Below, piece after piece: positions 35,705-48,600 of a DNA stretch of 64,000 bases; within the stretch, counting starts at the first letter, position 1, and each line of letters starts with the position of its first letter. The notes under the pieces were generated by a model. It saw only the letters and a list, made by a program, of their open reading frames with translations, made no database searches and was not told the DNA's origin. A program made the translations under genes and the position numbers. The DNA lies in contig BTRK01000006.1 of the NCBI GenBank assembly GCA_036245805.1, positions 30,322,901 through 30,386,900 on the forward strand. The letters are read 5' to 3'. Source of the DNA: Pristionchus mayeri (Eukaryota; Nematoda; Chromadorea; Rhabditida; Neodiplogasteridae).

Positions 35705-36726
35705 GGACTCGTGAGTTTTCGAATTTTGTTTTCGCATTGAATGTGTATTTCTGTGCGTTATTGTTTTGAATTTGAAACGAATTTCTTCGTTCAGGAGAAT
35801 GCGACGTTTACTCTCGAGTGAGAAGATCTTCGATTCGAACTTCAACTGGCGGTACTGAATAGCTGTTGTTTTATTGTTGTTTGAAAGATAAATCTATTTT
35901 TTTAATGAGATCAATTCTAGCACTTAGAATAGTTGGTTAATTGATACAATAAACGAATGATAACAATGACCAAAAAAAGGCCTCGGAATGGCCGCCTGTG
36001 TCATCCGGCAAACAGGCTAAAGCGGTGAAAATGCTGGTTTGAAGCCGGCTTGAATCACTTTTTTGTCATCACTAGTTGGGTTCGATCAAATATTGATCTA
36101 AAACACATATTGCGTTCTAGAATATTGGAGTAGGACGAAATCCACAATGGCAAAAGATTGATCCATCGGGCAGGATTCGAACATGCGTCGACGAATGCGT
36201 GACATAAAAGCTACCGTATGACATAATTAGGGGACAAAATTCGTAAAACGAATTAAACAGGATGATAGAGAATTAAATTCTGCATCTGCTGATGAAAAAA
36301 AATTGCTGTGAAAGCTACCCCATCATTGTCTTTCATCACAAAAACTGCTTGAAAATGCGCATTTCATGTCATATCTCGTGAGCGCATGCACCAATTCTTA
36401 CGAAAACATAGATTAAAGCATAACTTTTCATGCTCTTTCGAATGATATATAGCATGCCGGTAGATATTGAGTTTCATTTTTCAAAATTGGTAGGTCAAAA
36501 TGTTGAGGTAGGGACACAAAAATCACGTGGGGGCATACCTTACACTCAGGTATGATACCCTGAAAGTTTCAAGTCGATACGACCATTTTGAAATCCTTGT
36601 GCCACCCCCCTCCGAGTCTTACAGAGAACGCGTTTTAACTTCAAAAGTACAATTTCTCAGCGTTTCAGCACGGTTGTGCAGATAAATTAAATGTTGAAGA
36701 ACTGCAAAAAAGGAGAGAAAACGTAC

Positions 36727-38926
36727 TTTGCTTCTCGACCATTCGTATCCTCCACTTCCATTTTTTTCTCTGAAATCAAAGAGCATCACCAAATGCGTTT
36801 TATGTTTGTTCTCTTACAAATTACTTTTATTAATTGATAAAATTCAATGTAAAAAAATTATTAATACTGTGAGAATAGACTGCGTAGCAAAGTGGTGTAC
36901 ATGATAAACTTCTTAAAGTACTACAATATTCGCAGAACGGGAAAATATTTAGCCGTGAATATTTTCCCGTTCCGCAAATATTGTAGTACTTTAAGAAGCT
37001 TATCATGTACACCACTTTGCAACGCATTCTATTCCCACAATAAGATCAGGGAAACTTAATTTTCGAAGTCGCGGAGGGATTGGTTGGAATGTCGCAAAGA
37101 ATTTCCAACCCCGGATGGAAACAACTATCGGTGATGCCTTAACTTTGATAAATCATTTCGACAGATAAACTTATATGTATATATTTATTACAATAAAAAA
37201 ATAAACAAATGAACATATCACGAGTATCACGAGTCAGTGGAGGTAGCCGGGAACATTTTCAAAAATATTGAGCAGGATTTGATCAATATTATGGTGGGAG
37301 AATACCGTAGTGACAAAGTTTCGAAAAATATATGTCATTGGTCCCAGAGCCGGCTTTTAGGAATTTTCCGGTTTTGCACCCGGCTACGTTGTATTTCAGC
37401 TCCCAGATGAGCTAGGGATCTGGCATTGGTCTCAAAATGTTCGGAAAATTATTTCCAACAACATTTATGTTGAGCACTTCTCAGTGGAACCAGAATTCTG
37501 GTCAGTTTTCACAAAATATTTGCAGAAAACAAATATTTGATATTTTTTACACTTGTCGAGGAGCAGATTCACGTGAAGAAAACAAGATAATTGAAAGCAT
37601 GGATCAACCATTTCTAAGTTAAACCAACTCACGTCAGTATCTACTTTGCTTGCGTTTAGTGACTCCGGAGGGAGTTTCGAAAATGCGAAAATATAGATGC
37701 ATAAATTCGGGGATAAAGTGAGGTCGTGAAAAACAATTGTTCAAAGTTTGTCAAGATCTCCGTTTTTCAGCACTAAATAATGCATCTAATCTAGAAACAT
37801 CTCAAATCACTAATAATTCGAATTCAAAGGTACATAAGTCCGTCCTACATGGAATTAATTCAAATTATTGAACACATTCTCACATTTGGGGCTAAATATC
37901 GGGATGAGGTGTCGAACCGATTTCTTCGCAAATATTTTTCCTTCACATATGAACGTTTACTTCATCATTTTAGGCAAACAAATTTCCTCCGTGATGGCGA
38001 AAATTTTTTTTTCTGATTTAATTCTCGGTTTTTCGGAAATAACATTTTCAATTCTGGTTCCACTGAGAAGTGTTCAAAATAAATGTTGTTGGAAATAATT
38101 TTCCGAACATTTTGAGACCAATTCCAGATCCCTAGCTCAGCTGGGCGCTGAAATACAGCGTAGCCGGGTGCAAAACCGGAAAATTCTTAAAAGCCGACTC
38201 TGGGACCAATGACATATATTTTTCGAAACCTTGTCACTACGGTATTCTCCCACCACAATATTGATCAAATCCGGCTCAACATTTTTGAAAATGTTCCCGG
38301 AAGGGTAATTTTTCATCCACTGACTCGTGATACACGTGATATAATACATATATTTCTCATTTTCGACTGATCACATTCCGCATATTTTAAAAATAAATTG
38401 ACCTACTCACCATTCATCCAATTGAAATGGTTCCTCATCTTCCGAATGACCCAGCAATTCTGCCTCGCAGCCCTCTTATCAACATTTGCAGTCTTCCTTC
38501 CAGCAAAGGAAGAAGATCGGGTGGGATTGCCAGCAAGAGGAGAGCCAACACGGACGTTCATTCTCTCCTCCTCCTCTTCATCGACATGCGCCATTTCAGC
38601 AGATTCATGTTGGAGAATTCGTGTTTTGGAAGGAGAAGTGGAGTGAATCCAAATTCTGCCTGCAGCAAGGGGAAGGATTAAATAGGACTCGCTTTGATGC
38701 ATTTTAGAACCAGAGGAGGCAATACCTGATTGAGGGACTCTCAGCTTTGCTTCAACAATTGTCAGGATCATCGATTGGGGCGCAGCAGGTGGATGCATCT
38801 GGGGCACGATGGAGGGCAGGTCTAGAGATCTTATACAACTGACGTCGTACAATGTTTGTTTACCTAGAGGGACGCTATAAATGGGATGATCCCGCAAATT
38901 TCCGTTCGGGAAAGGAGAGGACCACG
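36727..38926 (-). CDS. Unidentified multi-exon gene, partial
   Basis: I do not recognise this protein. Three exons join in phase. Exon A is 38726-38926; its 5' edge is the least certain, with acceptor ttccag right beside a LINE tail. Exon B is 38411-38659, after a 66-bp intron ending in ctgcag. Exon C is 36727-36769, after a 1.6-kb intron holding palindrome P14. Exon B encodes 82 residues with an acidic run (VDEEEEERMN), a Ser/Arg stretch (SPLAGNPTRSSSFAGRK) and WVIRKMRNHFNWMN. Exon C is lysine-rich and ends at a gtacgt donor, so more exons follow downstream, possibly beyond P15. It lies 676 bp after B3GLCT on the same strand. A start at the ATG near 38795 is possible. Confidence 0.5.
36875..37042. 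repeat. P21, short perfect-looking palindrome
   Basis: Arms of about 75 bp (36875-36948 with 36957-37042) share ttctt-aaagtactacaatatt and gtacaccactttgc. The loop is only about 8 bp. It lies in the intron of the unidentified minus-strand gene. Confidence 0.65.
37215..38342. mobile_element. P14, 1.1-kb palindrome (family F2)
   Basis: The ends atatcacgagtatcacgag and its near complement resemble P12 and P0. Arms of about 450 bp share tcccagagccggctttta, ggaaaattatttccaacaac and tggtgggagaataccgtagt. It sits in an intron of the unidentified minus-strand gene. Confidence 0.75.
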
Positions 38927-38934
38927 CTGGAAAT

Positions 38935-39013
38935 TATATATATATTTATGCTATTTCGTACGAAATAACGTGAGATAACATTAAAAATAGAACAGGAAAA
39001 TGAATGACGATGA
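38935..39013 (-). mobile_element. LINE 3' tail fragment upstream of a secreted-protein gene
   Basis: TA repeats followed on the plus strand by tgctatttcgtacgaaataa match the 3' terminus at 51633 and, more distantly, that of the LINE at 24274. It is a 5'-truncated copy with its tail at 38935. Homology ends at gatgagaat (39013), a few codons into the next gene on the plus strand. Confidence 0.65.
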
Positions 39014-39270
39014 GAATATTGACACTTTTCATGATTCTCTTTCTCTGCAGTGCATTCAATCATAGAGTTGAACTTCAGGGTAGTCACTGTATTCCCCTCC
39101 CTTCAACAATAATGAAGATGCACGATACCTGTTCCGAGACAGAATTCGTCTCCGCGAGTTGCTACTGCAATCAATGTAGATACTACCAACTAATTGAATC
39201 AATTGATGGTGAGAGAATGATAGTCACTTACTACCCATCGTGTGCACTTCGTTTTCAGCACTTCATGTAG
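39004..39270 (+). CDS. Small secreted cysteine-rich protein, single exon, 88 aa
   Basis: I do not recognise the family. The ATG is followed by a classic signal peptide (MTMRILTLFMILFLCSA). The mature part has six cysteines (29, 43, 53, 55, 58, 80), enough for three disulfides, with a tight CYCNQC cluster. The stop TAG is followed by an AATAAA at 39299-39304. It lies on the strand opposite to its neighbours, between B3GLCT and the unidentified gene. The first codons fall inside the LINE tail fragment, so that insertion may have supplied the 5' UTR and start codon; an ATG at codon 3 sits in the same sequence. Extracellular defence or signalling peptides have such layouts, but I claim no function. 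Confidence 0.65.
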   Translation: MTMRILTLFMILFLCSAFNHRVELQGSHCIPLPSTIMKMHDTCSETEFVSASCYCNQCRYYQLIESIDGERMIVTYYPSCALRFQHFM

Positions 39271-39602
39271 CAGAGAATGATTGTATTTTGAGCAGTATAA
39301 TAAAAGAAAAATAAATAGGGAACAGGAATGCCAGGTAAATATCTCGGTTTATAACCGATGAAAGAACGAGAAATAAAGAAAAAGATCGTAAAAAATCTTT
39401 TATTCAAAAATAAAATAACTTGTGTAACACATAGCTCAGTATGACTTTCACATAAAGCAAGGTTGATATTATTCCAAATTTTTGTGACACAGATAAAGGT
39501 ATTTCAACATGTAATAAATACAAATCCAATACATTCAAAATAAATATCAAGCAAAAAATACAATTGTGAAAGTCGATTAGACCCTTCCTAGCAACTTCTA
39601 AT

Positions 39603-42600
39603 TCACAATTCCTCCCTAGCAGTATCCCATCTACTCTCGTCTTCTGCTTCCTTGAGGTATCTCGTGTACACTTCGTAGGGGTCGATCCCTTCGTGTTTAT
39701 GGAAGGAAATGGGAAGAAGGCGGGAGATGAGAGAACGAGCGTAGTCCATGGGACGAGCCTGCACGAGGAACACCATACAGTCACATCAAGAGATCATTGC
39801 ACAACCCATTCTGAGAGAAAGTAACTAAATGTGCAGAATTGTAGGGAATGTGGGACTTCTTTTTCATAGTGAGTGTCTAATTCGTCCATCTGGGAATGCT
39901 CACCTGATGCATCGCAGGCGAATGGACGATGGGAATGGAGAGATGACGGGCACACATACCTACCATTCCACTATTTCACTACTTCATCCACCTGATGCCT
40001 ACTCAGAAAATTTGTTCACACTTATGAGGTTTTAGGTATGTGATGATCGATGATAAATTGTACAAAATATATTCAAACGACGAATTTCTAAAGCCGAAGT
40101 GACCTCATTCACTACAGTAGCGAGCAAAACTCTAATGATGCTAGAAAAAAAACCAAGCAAAACCTTTGGTTTTTTTCTAGCATAATTTCCCTCAATCTTA
40201 TTCGATCTTCACAAAGTTTGGGCTGCACTTATATTTTATGATTACTATTCCAATGATCCATTCCTTGAGAGTATCATCATAGTGTACGACAGGTCACTGA
40301 GAAATCGATATTTCGGGCAAAATCAGCTTTTTTTCGGTAAAATTCGTCAAAACTTAAGAATTAGATTTGTACAAATATAAATTAGAATGTTCGAAAGAAT
40401 ATATTTCGGGCTTTCGAATGCACCTTGCGGTTAATTTGAATCGATTTTTGGACTGTGTTGGGTCAATTCAAATTACAGTACTTTTTAGTGCATTTAAGGT
40501 TGTAACTTTAATTCTAAAGAAGCAATCGAGCTTCATTTGGTAGGATAAAATAAGCTGGTGGTCCCCATACCCATGTGCACATTTGGTTTTGACTGTCTTC
40601 GATATCGCAAAATACGTCATTTTTGGTATGGTTTCCTTTGACGAACTATTAGCGAAAAATTTTTTCCGCCGCTTGGAAAGTGAGTCAGGGGTTCTATAAG
40701 GATGGCCGAACATTTCTATAGAATTTGGTAGGTATTGGTCGCATTTCCGTTAAGATCTGATAATTGGATATTGTAAAATTTGTCAAGAAATGTCCATTTT
40801 CGTACAAAATGACACTTTTTTTGACAAAATCGGCATGGAGATGTTACCAATAGATATAAATTTTCACAGAACTGTTCAGCCACCATTGTAGAATCTCAGG
40901 TTCACTTTTTGAGCGCCGGAACAATTCTAGATATAAGTGGAAGCTCGTCAAAGGAAACCATACCAAAAATGACGATTTTTGCGATATCGAAGCCAGTCAA
41001 CTCCAAACTTGCGTATGGTTATGAAGACCACTAACGTATGTTATCCTACCAATGGGAGTCCATTTGCTTCTTCAGAATTAAAGTTACCTTAAATACACTA
41101 AAAAGTATTGTAATTTGAATTGACCAACCACAACGTAAAAATCGATTCACAATTCATCCAAAATCTGTATTAGGAAGCACGAAAGATGCTCTTTCGAACC
41201 AGCTATTTCATATTTGGATAAATATATCTCTAGATTTTTGGCATACATTTTACCGAAAAAACACAAATCTATATTTCGCACAAAAATGTTTTGCGCGAAA
41301 TATAGATTTCTCTGTTACCTACCGTACGCTATGATGATACTCTCCATGAGTGGATCATTGAAATTGGAATCATACAAGATGAGTACAGCCGAAATGTTGT
41401 GAAGATTGAAAAATATTGAGGGAAGTTATGCTTGAAAAGACTAAAGGCGATAGAGTTTTGTACATATGAGTACATATGAGATGAGTTGGACTCTCCGCGT
41501 GGTCTCATAGTATTCATCTCACCTAGTATCATGTCATCGGGGGAGTCAATGGAGGGGCATTCACATTGTTGAACGAGGAGACGAGCAGCAGGAAGGGAGA
41601 AGACCATTCTCAAGAGGGAAGGAATCACAAGGCATATCACTCACTCTATCCCTCATTTTCCGAGTATACCATTGACATCTCGAGAGAAAGTATTATAAAA
41701 AAAGGTTGGCAAAATGATGATTGTGATCTTACCCCGCTCCTCCCGTGGGATAGTCATATCCACCCTCTCCACTCACATCGTATCCGTATCCATATCTCTC
41801 GCCAATTATCACCTCAAATTAATTGATCGACAACCAAAGCTCAACAATAACATAATCTAAGGTTGTCTTAAAAGTTCCTTCTCCTTTTTTTTTTCCTTGT
41901 TAACTTCGACTTCCCAAATTTCGTCGTTTTTTGGGTTTTGATATTGTACTATAGCGACATGTGTGAATCGCGGTGAAATAGCATAGAATTATTTCTGCTC
42001 GGATAATCTATTACGGAGAAAGAGTATTTATTGAAATTGTTTTAGTTATATTGGTGGGGAAGGACATACCGACCATACATAATATACATATCGAAAAAAG
42101 AAGCTTGAGACAATTTTCTAAGATACATCCAAGCTCTCAATATTCCCTTGGAATAGCTCACCTTCTCGTCCTCATCATAGCATCTGAGCCATCGTTCGAG
42201 ACGAGAGAGACCGACGAGAGTATCGTCGTCAGCAATGAAGATCCATCGAGAACTCATCTTGAAGGAGAAAGAACGGCGATGAGTTCTATTACTCATTCAG
42301 TAGATGAAAAGATAGAGATATTTAGAGTGCACCTCTGCAGAGGTTCTTATTCACATCGAATTGTAGAGAACGATCGAAAAAAATGGGACGGGGAGCGAAA
42401 CAAGGAATGATAAGATGATATGAAAGACTCGAAGGAGTATCAATGGAACAAAGAGACGACTGGCTTATTATCACACCGTCTATTATATTAAACCGAATGC
42501 AACTCCGTGAGGAAATACGATTTTTACATTCCCCTTTTTCAAGCTCGGTCTAGATGAAAAAAATCTTACATCAGATAATAAGTGACCCGGTACGTTTAGA

Positions 42601-45600
42601 TAACAAAATTTGTTCTTGCATCAGACATAATTGGCGTTTTCATTTCAACATGTAGTATACACTTCCGGTTGTCATTCCGAAGTACGTGAACTCCTCACAA
42701 TCAGACCATAGGCGCACGGCTCCAGAAACATCGGAATACGGCAAAGCGAAAGAGAAAAAACTGTCGCATGGCGGATAGTATCTTAACCCAAAGGGATCAA
42801 TAGGGTACAATTTAAGTGATAATCAAGGTCATCGCTTTTAAGGCAATCAAATTACCGCAAACTGAAATTTATAAGGTAACGTGACGATCAGGCAATAGAT
42901 GTTACGGTAACGTAAATAATCAGGTAATTCTGGCATAGGCTGTGCAAAACTTTCTCGATCACTCATTTCGCAATGGTCCCTCGTCAGAGAAAGCGAGAGC
43001 TCTGCTTTGTCGCAACCAGCCCGATTCCCCACCAACTGGTTAGGATACTGGTCGGTCGCCTACTGGTCAGGGAGCTGGTTAAAAGTGGTTAGCCAAAGCT
43101 CCGCCTAATCTAACTGGTAAACCACTGGTTATCCAGCTGTTGGTGGGTTGGTGGGCAATTGCCCACCAACTGGTTGGAAAAACCAGAGAGCATTGCAAAA
43201 CGAGAGGCCGAAATTTTTTTGCTCAGCCCAGATTCTGATTCTGGCAGTTTATACGTGCGCACCGTTTTGTCTGATTAAAGTTACCCAACAAGGACGAAAT
43301 TGACCCATTATTTTTTGTCCTCCATCGAATAGCCGATGGTTGAATTAGTACAGAATGAATATACAAAAATGCTAAAAATCAATAATAGCCTCAAGGGAAA
43401 GCCGGAAATGATCCGCGCTCTCTCACTTTTGCATACTCTCTCGTACACGCGACGGGATCAGGGTGTCGTCCTTGTTGGGTAACTTTAACTCTTGTTGACC
43501 CCGGACATTTTCATTTTCCTTGTGTATTTTCTCCGGGGGCATACAGAAGGGAAATTTAGAGTACCGTAATCCGTCAGAGGCAGTTCAAGTGATCAAGGAA
43601 TGCACAGGAAAGGAGAAAGGAGATGGCGCAAATTTGAAGGGAACGTGAAAAGATAAAAGCAAAGTTGAGGAACGTGATAAAAGGGAGTGCAACAAATTAT
43701 GTTTACAGTAGTGATGAGTGGATGATCTCTACCTCTTCTCGATGGAGGGCGTCCTTCAGAATCTCCATCGTCTTCTTGCAGTGGCCTCGTTGCGTGTTGG
43801 GAATGTGCACTCTCGTGGAAGGGATGTACCTGCGATTGGAGATCCCAGCGTACCCTAATCAGCACACCAAGCAAACATTTTCTGTAGGAAAACAGATTGA
43901 TATCAAGTCATACCAATCCCTCAAATACCAACATTTCAGAAAATTATCAAGATGAAAGACGAAGGATGAATTTGATAGGGTAAGGGGCTCTCAGCAGTCG
44001 CATCCACTTATTATCCTAACTGCACAACCTCGCGGACAACGTGGCGAGCGAAAGTCGCTAGTTAAGAAAGGTAAAAAAAACTAACGGATCTTCGACATCG
44101 CTGTAGTAGAGGATGTTCCGCACGTTCTTTCCCCATGTCCGTTTTGTGACGACGACTGCAAATGAGAGAGTGAGGGAGGGAGGGTGAACAAGGATGGGAA
44201 GTGGTCTTCATAGAGAACAGAATGGAAGTGGGATAGAACCATATGATGAGATAGAGTATAAAGAGATGAACTACTAAAAACTAGGACTGGCTAGTCGAGG
44301 TTAACGATTCCTTATCATGGGCCGAGCGATAACGATATTGCTACTTCTCTTGGACAGGAGAGCGGGTGGTAGCGATATCGCTACCCTCCTCCTTCTCGTA
44401 GCGATATCGCTTTTATGTGTATCTAGAGGTCGCTTTTTCCCTTTTTTTAGTTGGCATTTGTCAATCGAACATTTATATCAACTAATGAATATTCACCCCT
44501 TCTATCCTCTCTGGGAAGGGGGATACGAGAGAGGGGAAGAAGGATCTCTTCAGGTGATTGCTCCCCCCTTAGAAGAGACCTCTGGTTCGATGGAATCCCG
44601 AGTAAGTCTTGACTCCGACCAAGAGGGAGGAATGGTCGAGTGGCCTTCTCTCTCTGCATCCCTGCAATTCACCCCCATTCAATCACTCCCTTCCTATCAA
44701 CACTCGAACCACAGCTGAGTGAACCCCCTATGCACATTCAATCATGATTACGCTATTATCTTAGCTTTGAAGCCCTCGTTAATGATAAAGACGGAGACTA
44801 TTCAGATTAGATATATCCGTCCTCAATCCATTCATCTTTCGTACGACGATCCTCATTCTTCGCCCTCTGTACACAACTACCGTACCTGCCTAGTGCCCGT
44901 TTGCTGCTCGAACCAGATGAGACAATTGGAACCGCCAGGTGAGTGACAGAAGTGATCCATCTGAGAAGGGGGATTGATAGGGGGGGGGATGGTTCAGACG
45001 GACCTCCGAAGTGAGAGTCACGGCAGTCAACTCCTCCACCAATCGTGCAAACTGTAATCATTATTGTAGTGTAGAAGGGAAGAAGAAAGGAAGGCTGCCA
45101 CTAATTATTACATCCACGTGCTTATTTCCTTCATTCGATATCTGCATATTCTTGCGTAGTCGCATAGCAACCGAAGAATGCGAAACGTCCTATGCATCAT
45201 TAATCGATATGAAGGATGAGAGACGGGGGGAATTATTGCATCGTTAAAGTTCACACTCTCTTCTTCTTCTTCTCACCTCATGCTTTCCATCGATGGTGAA
45301 TTGGACGCCTTTCTTCCTTTCCAGTCCTTCTCCCAATCTCCTAACTAGTCTACCAGAGAGAAGAACACCTGAAATACATAAAAATAATGCCCGATACAAT
45401 ATGCGATGGAGAAGGATCCCACAGAAAACAACCTGATTATTTTCAGTCTCGCATGAAGAAATCGATGGATACCACCATTATCAAGCTTCGTTTCGAAAGA
45501 ATCGAAATGGATAACTGAGACGGAAGAGAGCAACAAGATTGAACAGACATTGAAGTGTGCATATTATCAGCCATGGCCTAATTTAATGTAGTAATTGATA

Positions 45601-48600
45601 AATTGATACTCCTTCTCAAGCCCTTCTTTTATCTCGAATCAGAGGGGGGGGGGGGTAAAAGTATCGAGGAGACGGAAAAGATCTAGAATGGGCAAGAAAC
45701 ACCAAAGGAAGTAGCGAAAAAACAGGAGCAACGAGATGAAACAGTCAAGGAAGAACGATGGAGTAGAGGAAGGAACAGGGGAGGGATACAAATCATGGAA
45801 AGAGATAGAGAGTATCGAATGGAAATAATTAGGAGTTTAAAGGAGAGTCGATAAGGAAACATGGAAGAAATGTGGTTGCTAATCGTAGGAGAGTTGAAGA
45901 GAAGCCAAGGGGGGAGGGATAGAAGAGGGGAAGAGAAGCAAGGGGGGAAGGGATAGAAGAGGGGAAGAGAAGCGAGGGGGAAGGGATAGAAGAGGGGAAG
46001 AGAAGCGAGGGGGAAGGGATAGAAGAGGGGAAGAGAAGCAAGGGGGGAAGGGATAGAAGAAGGGAAGAGAAGCGAGGGGGGAAGGGATAGAAGAGGGGAA
46101 GAGAAGCGAGGGGGGAAGGGATAGAAGAGGGGAAGAGAAGCGAGGGGGGAAGGGATAGAAGAGGAGAAGAGAAGCGAGGGGGGGGATAGAAGAGGGGAAG
46201 AGAAGCGAGGGGGGAAGGGATAGAAGAGGGGAAGAGAAGCGAGGGGGGAAGGGATAGAAGAGGGGAAGAGAAGCGAGAAGGGATAGAAGAGGGGAAGAGA
46301 AGCAAGGGGGGAAGGGATAGAAGAGGGGAAGAGAAGCGAGGGGGGAAGGGATAGAAGAGGGGAAGAGAAGCAAGGGGGGAAGGGATAGAAGAGGGGAAGA
46401 GAAGCGAGGGGGAAGGGATAGAAGAGGGGAAGAGAAGCGAGGGGGGAAGGGATAGAAGAGGGGAAGAGAAGCGAGGGGGGAAGGGATAGAAGAGGGGAAG
46501 AGAAGCGAGGGGGGAAGGGATAGAAGAGGTGAAGAGAAGCGAGGGGGAAGGGATAAAAGAGGGGAAGAGAAGCGAGGGGGGAAGGGATAGAAGAGGGGAA
46601 GAGAAGCAAGGGGGGAAGGGATAGAAGAGGGGAAGAGAAGCGAGGGGGGAAGGGATAGAAGAGGGGAAGAGAAGCGAGGGGGGAAGGGATAGAAGAGGGG
46701 AAGAGAAGCAAGGGGGGAAGGGATAGAAGAAGGGAAGAGAAGCGAGGGGGGAAGGGATAGAAGAGGGGAAGAGAAGCGAGGGGGGAGGGATAGAAGAGGG
46801 GAAGAGAAGCGAGGGGGGAAGGGATAGAAGAGGGGAAGAGAAGCGAGGGGGGAAGGAATAGAAGAGGGGAAGAGAAGCGAGGGGGAAGGGATAGAAGAGG
46901 GGAAGAGAAGCGAGGGGGAAGGGATAGAAGAGGGGAAGAGAAGCGAGGGGGGAAGAAATAGAAGAGGGGAAGAGAAGCGAGGGGGGAAGGGATAGAAGAG
47001 GGGAAGAGAAGGAAGGATGAACAATGAGGATGGAGGCAAAGAAGGGAGAGAAGGAATATACCAGAAATACGGATCGTCTAATTTACCTACCTATCTGAGA
47101 TATGATGTATCTAAGAGGATTTGCTGGTACCATTTCGATCCATGAACATGTTCTTCGTTCATAAGGATTGAAGAAAGATCAATATTTGCAAACATTCAAA
47201 TGTCACGTTCAAAATGAACTTAGAAGTTTGAATTTTTACAAGGTCGTAGAAATACTCCTAAGCTTAAGGGAAAAAGTGTTCATAAAAAAGAAAAAAAAAC
47301 AAAAACTATATAAAAAGAATAATGCAAAATACGATTAATAATTGGAAAATCTACCAGCACCCCACTTATATGTAATCTCTTTATGGTACTTAGAATTTTA
47401 CGACGAGTAAGAAGCAAAGGCCCATCAGTTGGCCTAACAACAACTCGTCGGACGCATAAACAATGGATGGGGGAATCTGACCTGCTGCAAAGTCGGGATA
47501 TTGGAAGACGTCGCCGTGTTGGTTATCGAAGCCATAGAAGTGATGGATGATCACTGGTCTGCAATTCATTCAACAACCATGTCCACACCAGATCTTTACG
47601 ATATCATGACATTTACGTTCGATGATTTATATTGTAATGGATTAATATTTGTCCCAAACGAGCAATCAACAGACTCCTATCCCCCTCCCCCCAATACGGT
47701 AGCTACTCTTCTTCTTGCTCAAGCTTTAACCCCCCCCCCCCCCCCCCCCCCCACCCCCTCTTGTAATGCATCGTCATCATAACTCTCTTCCCCCATTTAG
47801 ACACAGTCGTCACTCACAATAGTCTTTGATGCCCTAGTGGAGACTAACTAGACGATCACTGTCTGCTCTCACTTTCCTCAATGATATACTCACTGTTCAT
47901 CGACGAGAGTTCTTCCGATGAATATTTCCTTCTCTTCTCCCTCCTTCTCCCCTTGTCTCAGTCTTCTCCTCAGTCTCAATCCGTTCATTCTCGACTCAGT
48001 CTCCATCACAACCAACCATCGTAGCGACGGAAAACGGGCAGTAATCCTGCAATGGATCTTCAGTTAGAGAAAGATCGTAAACTTTAAAATGGGGAACCCA
48101 AGAACGGGAAAGTATTTCCACATGTCCTTTTCTCCAAAACTTCGAAACAATGGAATGTATTGTCGATTTGAAATCTATAAGCTTTTCTGCATCCGGATAA
48201 TTCTGTATAATTTTCCCTCGGAGGAACATAAAATCCACCGTAATGATTGTGCATCCAAAATACCAACGCTATTGAATAGAGCAACCATTAATATCCATGG
48301 GATTTACATCAGCTGATCTATCCTGTATTTAACAAAAGTTTATGTTGGGCATTGTAATGACCCAAAATCACGTTTTTGTCAAAAATATTTTCTTTATGTA
48401 TGACTTCTTCGTATACACAGCAGAAACCAGGCGAGAAGAGATAAAACGGGCAAATGAAAGCGTAATCCCAATAGAAGAAGCATCTTTCACCTGGGGATTA
48501 ATGGCCAAACGGCGTGGTGCCCCCACGAACCTCCCCCGAAATCACGATGAGAGATGAGAACAACAGCATCCTGAATATGTGACAATTAATATTTACTCAT

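Larger units (their letters stand above)
33210..36634. mobile_element. P15, 3.4-kb palindromic element (family F1) with cargo
   Basis: TTAA flanks 33206-33209 and 36635-36638. Inverted ends are aacgcgttctctgtaaga. Arms 33210-33703 and 36151-36634 are nearly identical and carry the family motif cattcgaaagagcat and a tRNA-like block with gttcgaatcc. The 2.4-kb loop contains a mariner (33964-35212) and an EGF/transmembrane gene (35331-35704). Confidence 0.85.

Noticed and set aside
35327..35845. Minus-strand frame of 172 codons
   Set aside because: Shadow of the EGF/transmembrane gene, whose module and splice sites fit the plus strand.
44317..44718. Plus-strand frame of 133 codons with a hydrophobic N-terminus
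   Set aside because: It overlaps B3GLCT exon 8 on the minus strand, which has family homology and correct splice phases.
45683..47039. Two minus-strand frames of 342 and 386 codons
   Set aside because: They are the 34-bp minisatellite read in two frames, and the unit simply lacks stops.
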